In this document: one piece after another, positions 33,475-46,454 of the stretch
Numbering within the stretch: position 1 is the stretch's first letter
Layout: each line of letters starts with the position of its first letter
NCBI RefSeq assembly: GCF_037975245.1
Contig: NC_092570.1
Span: 7,563,001 to 7,627,000, forward strand
Reading direction: 5' to 3'
Length of the DNA stretch: 64,000 nt
DNA from: Apostichopus japonicus
Lineage: Eukaryota > Echinodermata > Holothuroidea > Aspidochirotida > Stichopodidae
Position numbers and translations under genes: made by a program
The notes under the pieces: model-generated
Told to the model about the DNA's origin: nothing
Databases searched by the model: none
What the model saw: the letters and a program-made list of their open reading frames with translations, nothing else

Positions 33475-35500
33475 GTTAATCTTCCTGTTGAGAAATTGTA
33501 CACATAACAGAGACGTCAAAACATTTCATTTATTTACCACTGCTTTAAAATGCTTTTTTGTCTTGTGTATGATTTCATTTACTATTATGTGTTCAATGCA
33601 AGGTCCATCAGTAACATTTTACTACCAAATGGTTTCCTAATAAAGAAGCCACTGACAAAAAAAAATGCCATCAGATAGGATCTTCATTAATCTATCTTCT
33701 AAAAATATTCTCACTGCTTGCAATATGTTATCTCCATTGTCAAATTATATTAATAAGATATTTATGGTCAGTGCAAGAAAATCTTTAATTATTCTTTTGT
33801 TGCCTAGTTTATATTCAACAGATAGCTAAATGAAGGAAATTATTGTTGCATTGGTTAGATCAGAACAGATGTAATGGTATGGAACCTATATAAGGTACTC
33901 TGATTAGCTGCAGGATTCTTATATAGCTTCTCTGGATAAACTTCAAAGATTTTTGCATGTGTCAATGGAAAGTAATTACCAGTCTTGCATTCATGTATGA
34001 TGAATATTTGAAGAAATTTTAAATGGGATCCTAAATGAACACTTCCAGAGTTATAAAATTGTAAATGTCAGATGTACTTTTCTTGCCAAGCCCAATGATG
34101 ATGGAGATTATACTTCCAAAGTTCTCAGCAACTTACATGTAGGACTACTCCTATGGATTTTGCATTATTTCCACAAAAAGAAGCACTTAGAGGAAGCATC
34201 CCTTAAAGCAGTTTTGAGTTTGTAGCCACTAGAGATTCAAATCAGACCTGACATAGTCATTACTGTATTTTTCAAATTTCATGTTTAGTAACTTCCGCTT
34301 GCGAACATGTATTTCCACTCAGTCAAAGATGGAGGATAATACAAAATAAACATGAAATGTTATCATATTTCATGCAGTGCTGCTTCCATTTGTACCATAC
34401 CATTAATTAAATTTATGGACAAGTTCTACTATAGAGCAGCACTACAGTTCTCACTCAGATACAGGGATCATTCATTGACAAGCATAATTCTTACATTGGT
34501 AGAGGTTATCTATTGAGATGTACTTCCTTTAAGTAATCATGTGTACATGTTAGTCATGTTAAATTGGTATTGTGGTTTGCTAGCCATTTCTCATGTATTA
34601 GAAATGGAAGGGATATAATTTTCTGACTGTTTTAAGTCATCTTTCCTTTAACAGACATCATAAATACAACAAAAAACATCTCCTTATTATTTAGTCTTCT
34701 GTCCGTCTTAAATTTTGAGATGCTGCACCAATCCCTTACGTGGAGTGGGTGTTTGTCATACAGCTCACATTCAAGTGGCTGAAATTGTTATTGGGCCTTG
34801 AAACTATCTAATATGGAGGAAGATAACCCCAAGTATAATTGTAAGTGGTAATAGTATTCAGTGTGTGTGTGTTTTTTTCTCTGTCTCCATTTTTCTAATT
34901 TCCACTTGTAACAGTCCATTGAAAACATAAACTACATATCTACTTTGCGAAAACGAACTGTACTTGATGATGAGCAAGTGGTATGCTAAATGAGTGGTTC
35001 TAAGTAGGTGAAAGGATGTCTAAAGGGTGTTCTCTCTGGGTTCCGTCTGAAGTTGGTGATCATACCCCCCCCCCCACTCCCACCCCTCCTTGTATGTCAT
35101 AACATACTGCATGTGGCACTTGATTGGTCTATTCATCATTTGACTGGATATCCACATGTTGCTATGTAAATAACCCTTCCCACCCACCCATACACTTACT
35201 TGAAAGAAGGTGATCCTGCACAGTTCAGCTTCACATGTTATCTATCATGTAAATGCATGTGGTTCATGCCCCTCCACCTTCCCCTCCCCACATACAACCA
35301 GAATAACATCTACTTCCACAGTAAGTTTTAAGAGAAGGCTTACATTTGTGTAGCCTCCATTTTGTGTGATATTGTCGTTCGGGGAAAGGGAACTCTAACC
35401 CATGTAACTCATCCTCCTATGTTAACATACACTTTAAGAAAAACAGAATGAAAAAGTGCATTGTGGTTTTGATGATGCAACATGATCAGTTTTCTTCATA
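33475..35500. other. Non-coding, nothing recognised
   Basis: AT-rich unique sequence with a C homopolymer near 35066. No gene found. Confidence 0.35.
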
Positions 35501-35698
35501 TATCTGACGTAATGTTTAGTGATGGTGTACTTGTTTACAAGGGTTTCACGATTTGACCCTAAATGACCTTTGACCTCGACCAAAAACAATAGGCTTCTTG
35601 TACTTAATGTGTCACTTCTACACACTGAGTATGCAGTTGATCTGACCTTCCCTTCTTGTGATATCATGTTTACAAGTTTTCCCAAGTTAAGCCCCGGT

Positions 35699-37035
35699 GG
35701 CGATTTTTTTTTTCCCAAACAGGTTCTCAATTGTGTATAAATAGTCGCTCATAACAATAAAACCCTTCACTTCGAGGTTATCAAAATGTCTGCATCCATT
35801 CGTTGCAACGAAGATATACCCGTTCAAAATTACCCGCAGCTTTTCGTAAATATATGTAGATGTGTTTGGAATTGGTTTAGACATAATGAGCACACTAGTA
35901 TTGTATGATCTACTTTGATCGAAGATTTCTGTGAAGGCAGTTTATCGATAACATCGCACAGTGAAAGTTTCGTACAGGGGTACATAACACATGCGATATA
36001 GGCCTATATGTATTATAACTGTGTACACAGTGCAGTGACGGAAATACATGATACTGTAGCATGGTGGGCTCATAATTGACGCACTTAAGGATTTGATCAA
36101 CGATTTCTATCAAGGAAAAATCAAAATCACTCAACTGTATGTGTTTTTCATATGTGTGGTTCCTCAGAAATGTAATGATCTCAATATATTTATTGTTCTG
36201 TGCATATGCAACGTACAATTGAGCAGAACTTGACCACAAAATGTCTGCCGTGTCAAGTTCTTTCATACCCCTAAATTGACATATTCGGCGATAAGCTAAC
36301 TGTAGTGAAGGCTTTAGTATACATCCATTGACTTTAGATGCTGTTTGCTATACTTTGAGCCTCTAAGCTTAGACAGATCAGGTCCCAGAGAGTAGTGTTG
36401 TCCATGATATTGAGGAAATGTTGGTTAGTTTTAGGGTGCAAGATTTCCAAATGCCCAAAAACTGAACGTACAAAACCGGGGGAAAGGGTGTTAAAAGCTT
36501 AAAAATTCCACAATTTGGTCATCAAATAGCTGAAATGGATTCAAACTCATGAAATATGTAATTCTGCTTGACTGCAAAAAGTTTAGGTGGCCTGCTCTAT
36601 CGTTGCTAGTAATAATTGAAGGTGCGTCAATTACGGGGGTGCGTCAATTATGAAGCCTTGACTATACACTAAACTGTTTTGCGTATATTCATTCAAGGCT
36701 GAACTCGCGTCGTGAAGTTGATTTTAGTGTAGGCCTACCCATTCCACGAAAAGAATTCCGATTTCAATAGAACGGCTGACGAATCTTGGATGGCGTAAAC
36801 ACGAAACCGATAAAATGTAGCGTATGTATCATAAGTAAGGTCAACATGTTATCCAAGCATTAAAAGTAAAAGTTAGGGCATTTGCAGGGAAACCGCGTAA
36901 CAAGACTTTATTAAGTGTCAGTGTGTAACTCAGTGTATGTCTTCGAACTATCAAGCGTTTGATGCTGACGTCACGAGCAATCTGATTGGCTGAAAACTCC
37001 GTAATTGAGAACCTGTTTGGGAAAAAAAATTCGCC
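35699..37035. mobile_element. TIR element, 1337 bp, with nested repeat
   Basis: Ends GGCGATTTTTTTTTTCCC and GGGAAAAAAAATTCGCC. The inverted repeat extends about 33 bp inward through CAAACAGGTTCTCAATT. It is flanked by CCCCGGT at 35692-35698 and 37036-37042. It contains the whole 36057-36664 element. No transposase frame is recognised. Confidence 0.85.
36057..36664 (+). mobile_element. Dispersed TIR-like element, copy 2 (partner 18811-19411)
   Basis: Same orientation and roughly 88-90% identity by eye with 18811-19411. Bounded by TA. Nested in the 35699-37035 element, so it inserted later than that element or moved with it. Confidence 0.75.
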
Positions 37036-37310
37036 CCCCGGTGACCCAAATGACCTTCACCTTCATCAAAAACAATAGGCTTCTTGTACTTAATGTGGTA
37101 CTTCTACACAACAAATATGAAATTGGTCTGACCATTCCTTCTTGAGATATCGTGTTTACAAGGTATTCACAATTTGACCCTGGTGACCCAAAATGACCAT
37201 TGCCTCCACTCCAAAAACAATAGGCTTCTTATACATTATGTGGTACTTCTAGGCACTAAATATGAAATTGGTGTGACATTACCTTCTTGAGATATTGTGT
37301 TTACAAGCAG

Positions 37311-39841
37311 CTGGGAGTTTACAAACGCACTCACACATACACACATACGCCATCATGAATGCAAAGGTTACGATTATCATCGAAACCAAAAATGGTGAAA
37401 CTTATATGTCATATCTTCGGGGATCTGTGACAATATTGATTGCCGCATTTTGTTTTCAAAATGACACCAATTTTAACTTGCAAATTTGTAACGTCACAAT
37501 TACGTATGCAAGTAATCAAAAGACTCTCGGTTTGGATATGTGTTCGGCATTAAAATCACCCACCGATCTTTCAATATGCAGCTCTCAAACTTTTAGGCGG
37601 ACACATTGAGTTTAACCCATAGTTAAAAAAGCCTACGCCTTTCCAAAAATGAGATTAAGCAAGAGTATTAGTAATATAAAGTAGCGTTGTATTTTAGAAT
37701 AGCTCGAGTTGGCAATGTCACAAGAAGCGGGATTACTTGAGGTGGAACTATTTGGTCCAACTGAACAGTCTTTCCCAGCTGGGGAACTTAGCTAGCCCGC
37801 TTGAGACCCACTTATACAAATTAATTGAACACCAACTGTAAACACATCCTGATGATATTTTGCTATATATATAGTGAGTTGAATTTTACGTCACTTCCCG
37901 GCAAAACTTTACTCAGATGGGTACTTGAATGCTACGCTGATCCTATGCTGAAGATTAGCCAGAATATTATAGAATTTGGAATAAGTCACGATTCATTGTG
38001 ACTAACTCAAAATGCACCCGCACGGCCAAAATGACACTTTCTTGTGGAATATTGGTCTAGTAATAGCGTTCAAGTATGTACAGAAATATTCAAAACATGG
38101 ATTGAGCTAACAAGAGTTATTACGTATGTTATTATAATATCATGGTTCGTGCATCAACGGAATATATAAATGTATTTAATATTTCTTAATATATTCATTC
38201 ATTATCCACCCATATTTGAGAACCGCAAAAGAACAAACACATAAACTTTGATTAGACCAATAAACAGGAAGTACGCAAACAAAGAAAAGGTGTAACAAAT
38301 ATTGTCAAACACATCACCAATTAAAACATGTCCCGCAAAATTTTAAAACTGAATCGCACGAATTGTCACAAATGTTTCATTTATTTTCAGTAAGGTTGAG
38401 CATCCCACAGAATAAATCCAAAGTATGAAATATCATCGGTATACCAAATTTTGGCAAACTGGAAATCAAAACTCCGAAATTAAATTGGAAGCTTTATGAA
38501 TCATCCAAATCCCCTCCCCCTACAATGGGCATGGTATTCTCTGACATTTCATCGTAATTATTATTGATATAGATTTGAGACGTCATGCCGTTATTAATCT
38601 GCTGACCGACTCATTCCATTATATACAACTTTCATTCGGGTTTCAATAATTTTATAGCAAATATTTGGTAATACACTCCAGTACATTGCCGTACAGAATA
38701 CAGATAGAGTTCCACTAACGTTAAATGAATGCTCCGCCTGACTCTGGATGTGTCTTCTCCGTAAATTAAGTTCTATGTTGCAAACATACGCGGCATGTAT
38801 GTCCATGTCTGCACACTGTGATTGGCGGAAAGTTATTGAAAGTTCACGAACAATTGTCAATCTTAAATAGTACTTCTGTCCCTGTGATCAATCGAGATGA
38901 TGCCATGGATAAGTAATTGATATAAACTATGACGTAATGAATATTGTTATTTCTATGAGAAATAACGTTTTTTGTTGCGGCTGTACGTAAATCCTTCTGC
39001 GTAAGTTCAGTATTAGTACTAGGCTTTAATCAGCCTATTGACAGCACATTGTGAACTAAACAATAGGGGGCCTAGGCCTAGGCCTTACCAATGTTAAGGC
39101 CATGGTATGCATTGTCACTAGCCAGCTAAAACTTAGGCTCGGCAAAGTCCTAGGGCTATAGATCTATCTTAGACAATAATGATAAAGTGTTCTACGTTGA
39201 CCCAAGCTTGGTATGCTTTACCGATGTAAAAACTTTGAAGGTGCCCAGTCGTACAATGCTTAGTATAGTACTAGTACTAGAGGCATATTCCCAACCCCGC
39301 ACAGCAGATCTGATCCAGGCAGTCACATTCACGCACGACAGTCCATTTCATGACAATTACATTCATGCACAAGAAACAAACGATTACAAAATACAAATGG
39401 GAACAGGACTAGTGCATGCATTCAGAAAGGTAAATTTCAAGTTGCTGACACTAACCTAGGGCTTAATTATAGCCTAAGCCTATATCAGTTAGTAGTTCAG
39501 TTAGTCTTCGCCCAAGTGTAAGGACGTATTATTGTTTGAGTTCTCATAACTTATTATTGTGTAACCGTTTTATCCCATCTATTTGCTCCGAGTCAATTTG
39601 GAATCTGAACATGACAATTAAGTTTATCACAAGAAGAAAAGTATCTGACTCGATCTTCTCATGAACTGTTCCTGTATAATCGCTACATTTTGGACGTTAC
39701 CCTCGGCAGATCGAAAAATCTTGTGTTAGGTTCACAGTTCACTAAATACCCTGCCTTACTACTGATATAAGCCTACTACTTAGGCCACTATACAGCATAT
39801 GGTTCTACTACCTAGTCTAGCTACAGTATATTTAGGCTTAG
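37311..39841. other. Non-coding, nothing recognised
   Basis: Unique AT-rich sequence. A + strand frame at 39187-39459 is protein-like in part and meets a GTAAAT donor-like word at about 39429, but no family or partner exon is seen. Confidence 0.3.
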
Positions 39842-40194
39842 TGTAGTAAAGTGAAATTTTGTAGTGTGCACCCGCTGTATATTTGCATGTATTATGTAAT
39901 ATGCCGTAATAGCCAGTTTGTAGCGTTTGCTGTGTCCACGTGTATTGTTCAGTTCTGTATACGTCGTTTTAATGGCAGCATCGTCCCTGCAGAGCTCCGG
40001 GGCAAGTTCGCCTCGTTATCCCTTTCGTAATTTGTTAATTTCATTTATTCTTGGGTCGTAAATTGCCCAGAGTTATTCATAATCTTTACTTTGAAGTCAG
40101 GAAGGAGATATCACCCTTTTTAGAGGCAGGATGCCTCAGGTTTTTGGATGGTTCGGCTTCTGGCTCGAAGCCACTGGTTTCCAAATTTTGTAAA
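39842..40194 (+). mobile_element. Partial copy of the putative LTR (partner 19412-21028)
   Basis: Starts TGTAGTAAAGTGAAATTTTG and matches about 350 bp of the 19412 element through GAGGCAGGATGCCTCAGG and CTCGAAGCCACTGGTTTCCA, then ends abruptly. Confidence 0.75.
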
Positions 40195-40990
40195 CATTAG
40201 CCTGGCTACATTTGTGAATGTAATGACGCAATTCCTGATATTCACAAAATCCTTTTCTTATCAATCAGCTGTCTGGGCCAGAAGGTGCAGTGGGCCATAT
40301 GGCAGTTGCGCATATTTTTATGTGCATATTGCAGATCTTGTCTTCATATATGTTTTTTGAGAAGAAATCATTACATTTATTGAGCCTTTGGCTCTTAGAT
40401 GTTCTCACCATTGCATGACTGTAAGGTAAAACATGCATCAACATATGGTTTATGTGAGACATGCATCTGGAACTTATCATGACACTTAGAATAATTCCAT
40501 TGTTGTTGGTCAGTGTTCAAAATGGAAAGTTGTATGTGAGCTTCTTCTCTCATCACAATTAATGTTAACTGCTTTTATATGTGGCATGTGTCTTGCTATA
40601 CTGGAAGTAAAATATCCCGTATTGGCATTAGGTGTGGGTCAAAGACAGATGGAGGTTAGCAAGGGTGACAAAACCTGGAATGAAGATATGCATCTTAGGC
40701 CATGTTTGTATATGTGCAGTTAGAAAAGTTCAGAGAAACAGTTCTGTAGATTATAGAGTGCTCTCATTTAAACGTTTGTGCCTTTCTAACTTTATAAATA
40801 AAAGGTTAAGTAATAATCCTTACGATACGTTTTGGAATAACCCATTCTTACTTAAATTTGCTTTTTTGGGGGGAAAGGGGGTCGTTGGCATGCCACTCCT
40901 TGACTGGTATTCATGGCGGACCATATCTGCTTCTTTTGCCACTGTTTTGAGCTGTTAGACCAGAAGAGCTTCTTTGGAGTACCATATAGC
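40195..40990. other. Non-coding, nothing recognised
   Basis: AT-rich sequence between the partial LTR and a SINE. Confidence 0.3.
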
Positions 40991-40994
40991 AAAC

Positions 40995-41280
40995 ATTGCT
41001 GTGGCCGAATGGATAAAGGCGGTGGCATTTGAAGCAATGAGGCTTAGCAATCGGGAGGTTCCAGGTTCGATACCCGGCAGGGTCATAGTAAGGTGGGTTT
41101 TTCATCCAACAGCAATCTTAGGTTTTCCCATCTGAAATGACTTTCTAAATTGAAAAGATTCCAAATTTGAGTTAAAATGTTGAATTGGAAGCCACCAGAC
41201 GTGTAAGATGTAATCCATAAGCCCTGGCGGGTTTCTCCCATATTTGTGTTCGCTTTAGCATCGTAAAACTAACTGCTCAT
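40995..41280 (+). mobile_element. tRNA-derived SINE (Leu/Ser-like head)
   Basis: A box GTGGCCGAATGGATAAAGGC at 41001-41020 and B box GGTTCGATACC at 41064-41074 give a type-II tRNA-like head with a long variable region. A tRNA-unrelated body follows, with CTGGCGGGTTTCTCCCATAT near its end. The 3' limit is approximate. Confidence 0.8.
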
Positions 41281-42260
41281 GATTATTATTTCAAACAACA
41301 GCTGAGGCAGCGAGATATTAGAAAACTCTGTCTACTTTACTTTTTTTAGGAAGGGAATAGATACAAATTCTAGCGGAGGGCTTTTCATTTTCAAAAGGAA
41401 TGTTTTAACACTTTTTAAAAAGGTAAGGGGGTCAGGGATATGCCGCTGGTTCTAACACCCTGTTGCACATGTATCTTCGCTGACAACTAATGAAAAGAAA
41501 TCCGTTGTGTTACACATTTACAGCTTGTCTTTTGTGTAGTCCAGCATTGAATGTAGTACATTTCTACTCATTGATGGGTTTGTAAAGAAACTAACACCAA
41601 TGATAAATCTAATGATGTAAGATGGTACTTTAATGGATATTCGCGAACATACTAGTATATTATGCATATCTTACAGGATTTCAAGACATGAAAACACTTT
41701 GTTTTACTTTGGACACTGAAAGGAATAATTTTCCTCTCAAGTAATGTCTTTTTCTTACAGAAGAAATGAAGAGTAGCAAAAAGTCAACCCACCCCAAATC
41801 AGTGAGCATGAGGTATGATACTCATAATTATCTGATACAGTTACAAGAAGATGCCACCTTTGCAATATCATCTGTACCTGACCTTTGAAAGAAACACTAT
41901 AAAAACTCCTACAAATGTTTGAAGATTTGTACAAGATAACTATTTCATATGGCAGAGAGCTATTATCAATAGATTTTGACCAATTTTCAAAGCATAGGAG
42001 GTAATTGGAAGATTTTGTTCTCAAAGCCTTCCAGTTGAGAAGCATTTACTATTTTTTAATCATTCAGTGGGCTCAACATTTGATATAATTACCAAAACCA
42101 GTAAAGCAGCATGCTGCTTTACTTATTCAGGTGATGGGCCCAATGATACATAATCGTATTAACTTTCCCTTGTATTTGAAGAATTTTGACAAAAGAATTG
42201 GTTTTGATGAAATCATAATCCTTTACGTTCATGATGGCTTGGGTGGGTGCGTGTGTGCAT
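41281..42260. other. Non-coding, nothing recognised
   Basis: AT-rich unique sequence. Confidence 0.3.
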
Positions 42261-42269
42261 GTGTGATTT

Positions 42270-42620
42270 GGCACCTAGCTTGTAAACACGATATCTCAAG
42301 AATCTCATATTTGGTATGTATGTGTACCACATTAAGAACAAGAATGCTATTGTTGTTGGTGGAGGTCATTTGATGTCAACAGGGTTAAATAGTAAAAACT
42401 TTTGTAAACATGATATCTCAAGTAGAGAAGCTTGGATAGATCTGAAATTAGGTATGTTCGTGTTCCACATTGAGTACTAAGGACCATATTGGTTGTGGTA
42501 GAGATCAAAGGTCATTTTGGGTCAACAGGATCAAATTGTGACAAGGTTATAAGCTGGATATCTCAAGATTAGGAACTTAAGCTTGGGGAGATCTTATATT
42601 TAGTATGCTCATGTATCACA
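42270..42620 (+). repeat. GATATCTCAAGAA repeat, reverse relative of 35510-37310
   Basis: Three diverged units with TTGTAAACACGATATCTCAAG, ATTTGGTATGT, CACATTAAGAACAAG and GGTCATTTGATGTCAACAGG. It reads as the reverse complement of the 35-37 kb array. Confidence 0.75.
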
Positions 42621-43849
42621 GTGAGTACAAGTAGGCTATCAGTAGTCATTTTATGTCACAGCTGTCATTGTGAATATACAATATGTCACGAGGAGTACTC
42701 CTGGCTTCTTGCTGTATTACTTAAAGCAAGTACGTCAGTATGTCCCATTCATACAAAATGTACTCATAGTACTTTATCCACACCACAATGCATTTTGGCA
42801 TTCTGGTTTATACATATATATACTGTTTTTATGAATATAGCTTACCTTCATTTACATTGTATGCATGTATCTGTTTTCCTTATTGCACAGCTGTCTTTAG
42901 GATTTTGCAACCAATATACCAGGATCTGACTTCTTGAAGTGACTTTTGCTGGAGACATATATGTGCTGTTATGCTATTCCCTGTCGCCAAAATCATGACA
43001 GTGAGTTTAAAAAGCAGCCAAGATGAAGTGATTTGGGTCAATTACAGTCGGTTAACTTCACACAACATTATCGTTGTGTTTCAGTAGGAGAATGACTGAT
43101 TCACATTTTGTTCTTAATAATGCATGTTACAGCAATGTTCCAATATTGTTTTGATAGCATGTTAGCTTAACTGAATGAAGTGTTGGACATTAACATAGGA
43201 CAAGATATTCATCTCTGCAACACATATATGTTACATTAAGTTTTCAACCACAGTAAATTATATCATAGTTCAGCAGACCAGGAACAGTACTCTTTCAACT
43301 GTTTGTAATAAGCACATTTATATACAAAGCTAGTTGAAGTGACAGTATTTACAGCTGATGTAAATGAACTCACGTGGTGATTGGTTATGGGTTACTCTTT
43401 GCTAAGTTTATCAAAATGTACTAGATACTAGAAATCAGTTAACCATTGCATGGAAATGTTGTTCCACTCCTCTTTCATTGTACAGCTAAACACACTTATA
43501 AAAGCACTTGCATGTGTACAAGCATGTTCCATTCCTTACTTAAGTAATGTATTTAATCTTCCAAACTTTCTCTGCTGACCCGAACAACCTCATTGCATTT
43601 TCACTGCATATTCTACATTCCTAATAATGTCACACTGACTGGAGCAGCTCATTTGAAATCCTCCCTTTAACCATGGTATTAAAGGGCTCATTTCATATGA
43701 ACAGTATTAGAGTGTACAGTAGTATCATGTCATATCCTCTGATCCACAAAAAAATGCCAGTCAAAAAAAACTAGTGTGATATAACATATCATTAAGCACA
43801 TACATTTAATAGGTTGACATATTTTACACATTTTTGGTTCGTTGCTGAA
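42621..43849. other. Non-coding, nothing recognised
   Basis: AT-rich unique sequence. Confidence 0.3.
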
Positions 43850-44810
43850 GCAAAGGAACCCATGTATTTAGGTTGGCGTGTGCGTGTGTGTTAGACGCTT
43901 TACCTTGTATGCATGATAACTCAACAAGGGAATGACCGATCATTACCATACTTGGTGGCCCATAGTGACTAGATGAAACCTATTGATTTTGGTGCCTAAT
44001 CATAAATATTAATGAGGTCACAGGGTCAAACGTGAAAAACTCCAAATTGCAATAACTTGGCTACTATTAGTCGGAATTTCGTCAAACTTGGTATGATGAT
44101 ATTGGTAGATAGTCTTCACACACTGATGTTTTATGCAATTGATATCATGCATATTTATGAGGGGGCGGCTTAGCAATATTTTGGTATGAAAAGTTTGTAT
44201 GCAAGATTACTCAACAAGGGAATGACCGATCATTACCATACTTAGTGGGTGGGGACGTGGCCCGTAGTGAGTAGATGAACCCATATTTTTTGGGCTAATC
44301 TCATGAATAATAATGAGGTCACAGGGTCAAACGTAAAAAGCTTCAAATGCTAATAACTCCACAACCAAAAGTCAGAATTTATTTAAACTTGGTAATATGT
44401 TGATAAATAGCTGGTACATGGTGATATATGTTTAAGTTGACATTATGCATATTTATTAGGGGTGGAGCTTAAGTTGATTTTCACTAAAATAGATTGTAAA
44501 CACCGTAACTGAACAATGGCAAGTTGGACTGAGGTCATACTTGGTACATATATGTGCCATAGTGAGTAGAAGAGCTCTAGTGATTTTGTTGCTCATCTCA
44601 AGAATATTACTAAGGTCACAGGGTCAATGGTAAACATTTTCAGAATGAATCATACTTTGTGTGAAGGAGTTGGTAGATAGTGGGTGCATGATATTGTATG
44701 TTCAATGTGATATTATGCACATTTATTAGGGGGCAGGGCTTGAGTTGATTTTTGCTAAAAGTAGCTTGTAAACATGGTAAGTTAACATATTTAGTAGGTA
44801 AGTCCACAGT
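43850..44810 (+). repeat. Diverged tandem repeat of about 295 bp, three units
   Basis: Unit starts (AACAAGGGAATGACCGATCA or diverged form) lie near 43923, 44213 and 44511. Each unit has an ATGAGGTCACAGGGTCAAACG-like block and a TGCATATTTATTAGGGG-like block. Similarity falls in the third unit. Confidence 0.8.
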
Positions 44811-45598
44811 CAGTGAAAGAACCTTGCTGATCAATTTAATCAACAATGACGAAAGCTTGGAATTATAATCTCAATTGGCAAGGAACGACAATAAGCCAAC
44901 TGGCTTTCTGGTTTATTTTGCTACAGTGTTGTGAAAATTCCTCAGCATTGAATAAGCTTTTCCATTTTCAATTGCAATATTTCTGTTTGGGTTGCATATA
45001 TAGATGTGGCCATTTGCTAGAATGGAGTCTGCGGCCCATCTTCACTTGAATGTCCTGGTTAAGTATGACTCCAAGGTGCTATTTGTGACTATACATACAT
45101 CTAATCAGTATAGTGTTGGGAGTTAACATCTACTAAGTTGATATCACATGAGTATCACATTAGGTTTATTTCAAGAAATAGATTCAAAGCTTACTATAGA
45201 GAGGTTTCTACTTCCTACATGAACACAACATATGTAAGGTTACCATGAATCATTTGATATCATAATGGTGCAATAAGACAATCACCTTTTTTATGTATTC
45301 CTTATAAGAATCTGTTAAACTTTCATCAATACTTGTTTTCTGTTTCTTCTTTCTGTGTGAGTCTTGTGTTAAGAAAATGTAACTCTGCAGCAAAGCAGAG
45401 CATATGAAAATTGACTTGAAGTACCAATCCGGCAATACATCAGATGACCTTTAAAGAATGGACTTCACCTAGTGTCTGGTACCACAAAAAAAAATCAGAA
45501 ACAATTATGTGGCTCACAGATATCTTGCAATGTATGGTAATAAATCAGCCCCAATATGAGGAGATTTTGGCATCAAGCACTTTACTTGTGTAGTTCTT
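44811..45598. other. Non-coding, nothing recognised
   Basis: AT-rich unique sequence. Confidence 0.3.
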
Positions 45599-45606
45599 GT
45601 GATAAC

Positions 45607-46446
45607 CATGGGCGGCGATCCGTACTTCCGAGTGGGGGGGATATGACCTTGTTGACTATCTAAGCGTAGCGCCACCATCGGTTGGCGCGAAGCGTACAAG
45701 AAAATTTGGGGATTTACAAACCCTCTAGATGGCCGGAAACGGCACTTCCCGAGGTTTCCAAGCGGCATATACCCAACTTTAAAATAGGGATATCATGTCC
45801 GAAATATCTCATAATCAGGATCCAAAATACTTTTCTTTTTTTTTAATTTCGGGGGTTATTTTGGGAAAATTGCCCCTGTCAATCTTGTTTCAGGCGCTAC
45901 GTTAGAATGTTCGAGAGCTCTTTTATATTATTCGATGAAGAAAATGGCCTCATGCAGGCTATTATAGGCCTATACACATGCTATACACAATTACACATAG
46001 TTAGATTCCTAGGTACCGATTGCTAGGGCATCCAGGTGAAACGTGTATTAAGCATTACCCTGGTAACATGATATTCTCAGCGGTTCGAGGGAACATGTAC
46101 GTGTGTAGGCCTACTATAGGGCCTATATGAATACTATGAGGGTGCATATATGTGCTATATCAATACCGTGGGCGCAATAATACATTTTGTTGTTATAGGG
46201 CCAATGAAGCCTACAGTCAACTATTCTTGCTTTATAAAGACGGTTTATTTGAAAAGATCGCACTGCGTTTATGGTAGGCGAGAAATGAAGCTAAAAAAGA
46301 GCCGTACATTCACGATGATGCATATAAAGGCATGAAAATATTCTTATCCCTGGCATTTGGTGGGGGGGATATGGTGTATTACATCCCCTCCACCCATTTT
46401 CATGGGGGGATATATCCCCCCTTCCCCCCCAGGATCGCCGCCCATG
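45607..46446 (+). mobile_element. hAT-like MITE, 840 bp, perfect 8-bp duplication
   Basis: Termini CATGGGCGGCGATCC and GGATCGCCGCCCATG. Duplication GTGATAAC at 45599-45606 and 46447-46454. The left third carries the shared GCGCCACCA / GGTTGGCGCG module (45656-45701). The rest is AT-rich and non-coding. Confidence 0.93.
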
Positions 46447-46454
46447 GTGATAAC

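Larger units (their letters stand above)
35510..37310 (-). repeat. GATATCTCAAGAA tandem repeat, split by an inserted element
   Basis: Three units of about 130 bp (AAAAACAATAGGCTTCTTGTAC ... CTTCTTGAGATATCGTGTTTACAAG). One lies at 35510-35698 and two at 37036-37310. Removing the element 35699-37035 joins them cleanly. A reverse-complement relative lies at 42270-42620. Confidence 0.8.

Noticed and set aside
33061-33519. Long open frames encoding Ser/Pro-, His- or Val/Met-rich proteins on both strands
   Set aside because: They are translations of one GGT/GAT microsatellite in several frames; there is no start context, splice signal or family content.
40995-41080. Functional tRNA-Leu/Ser gene
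   Set aside because: The tRNA-like head is followed by a SINE body and lacks a clean acceptor stem pairing, so it is a SINE.
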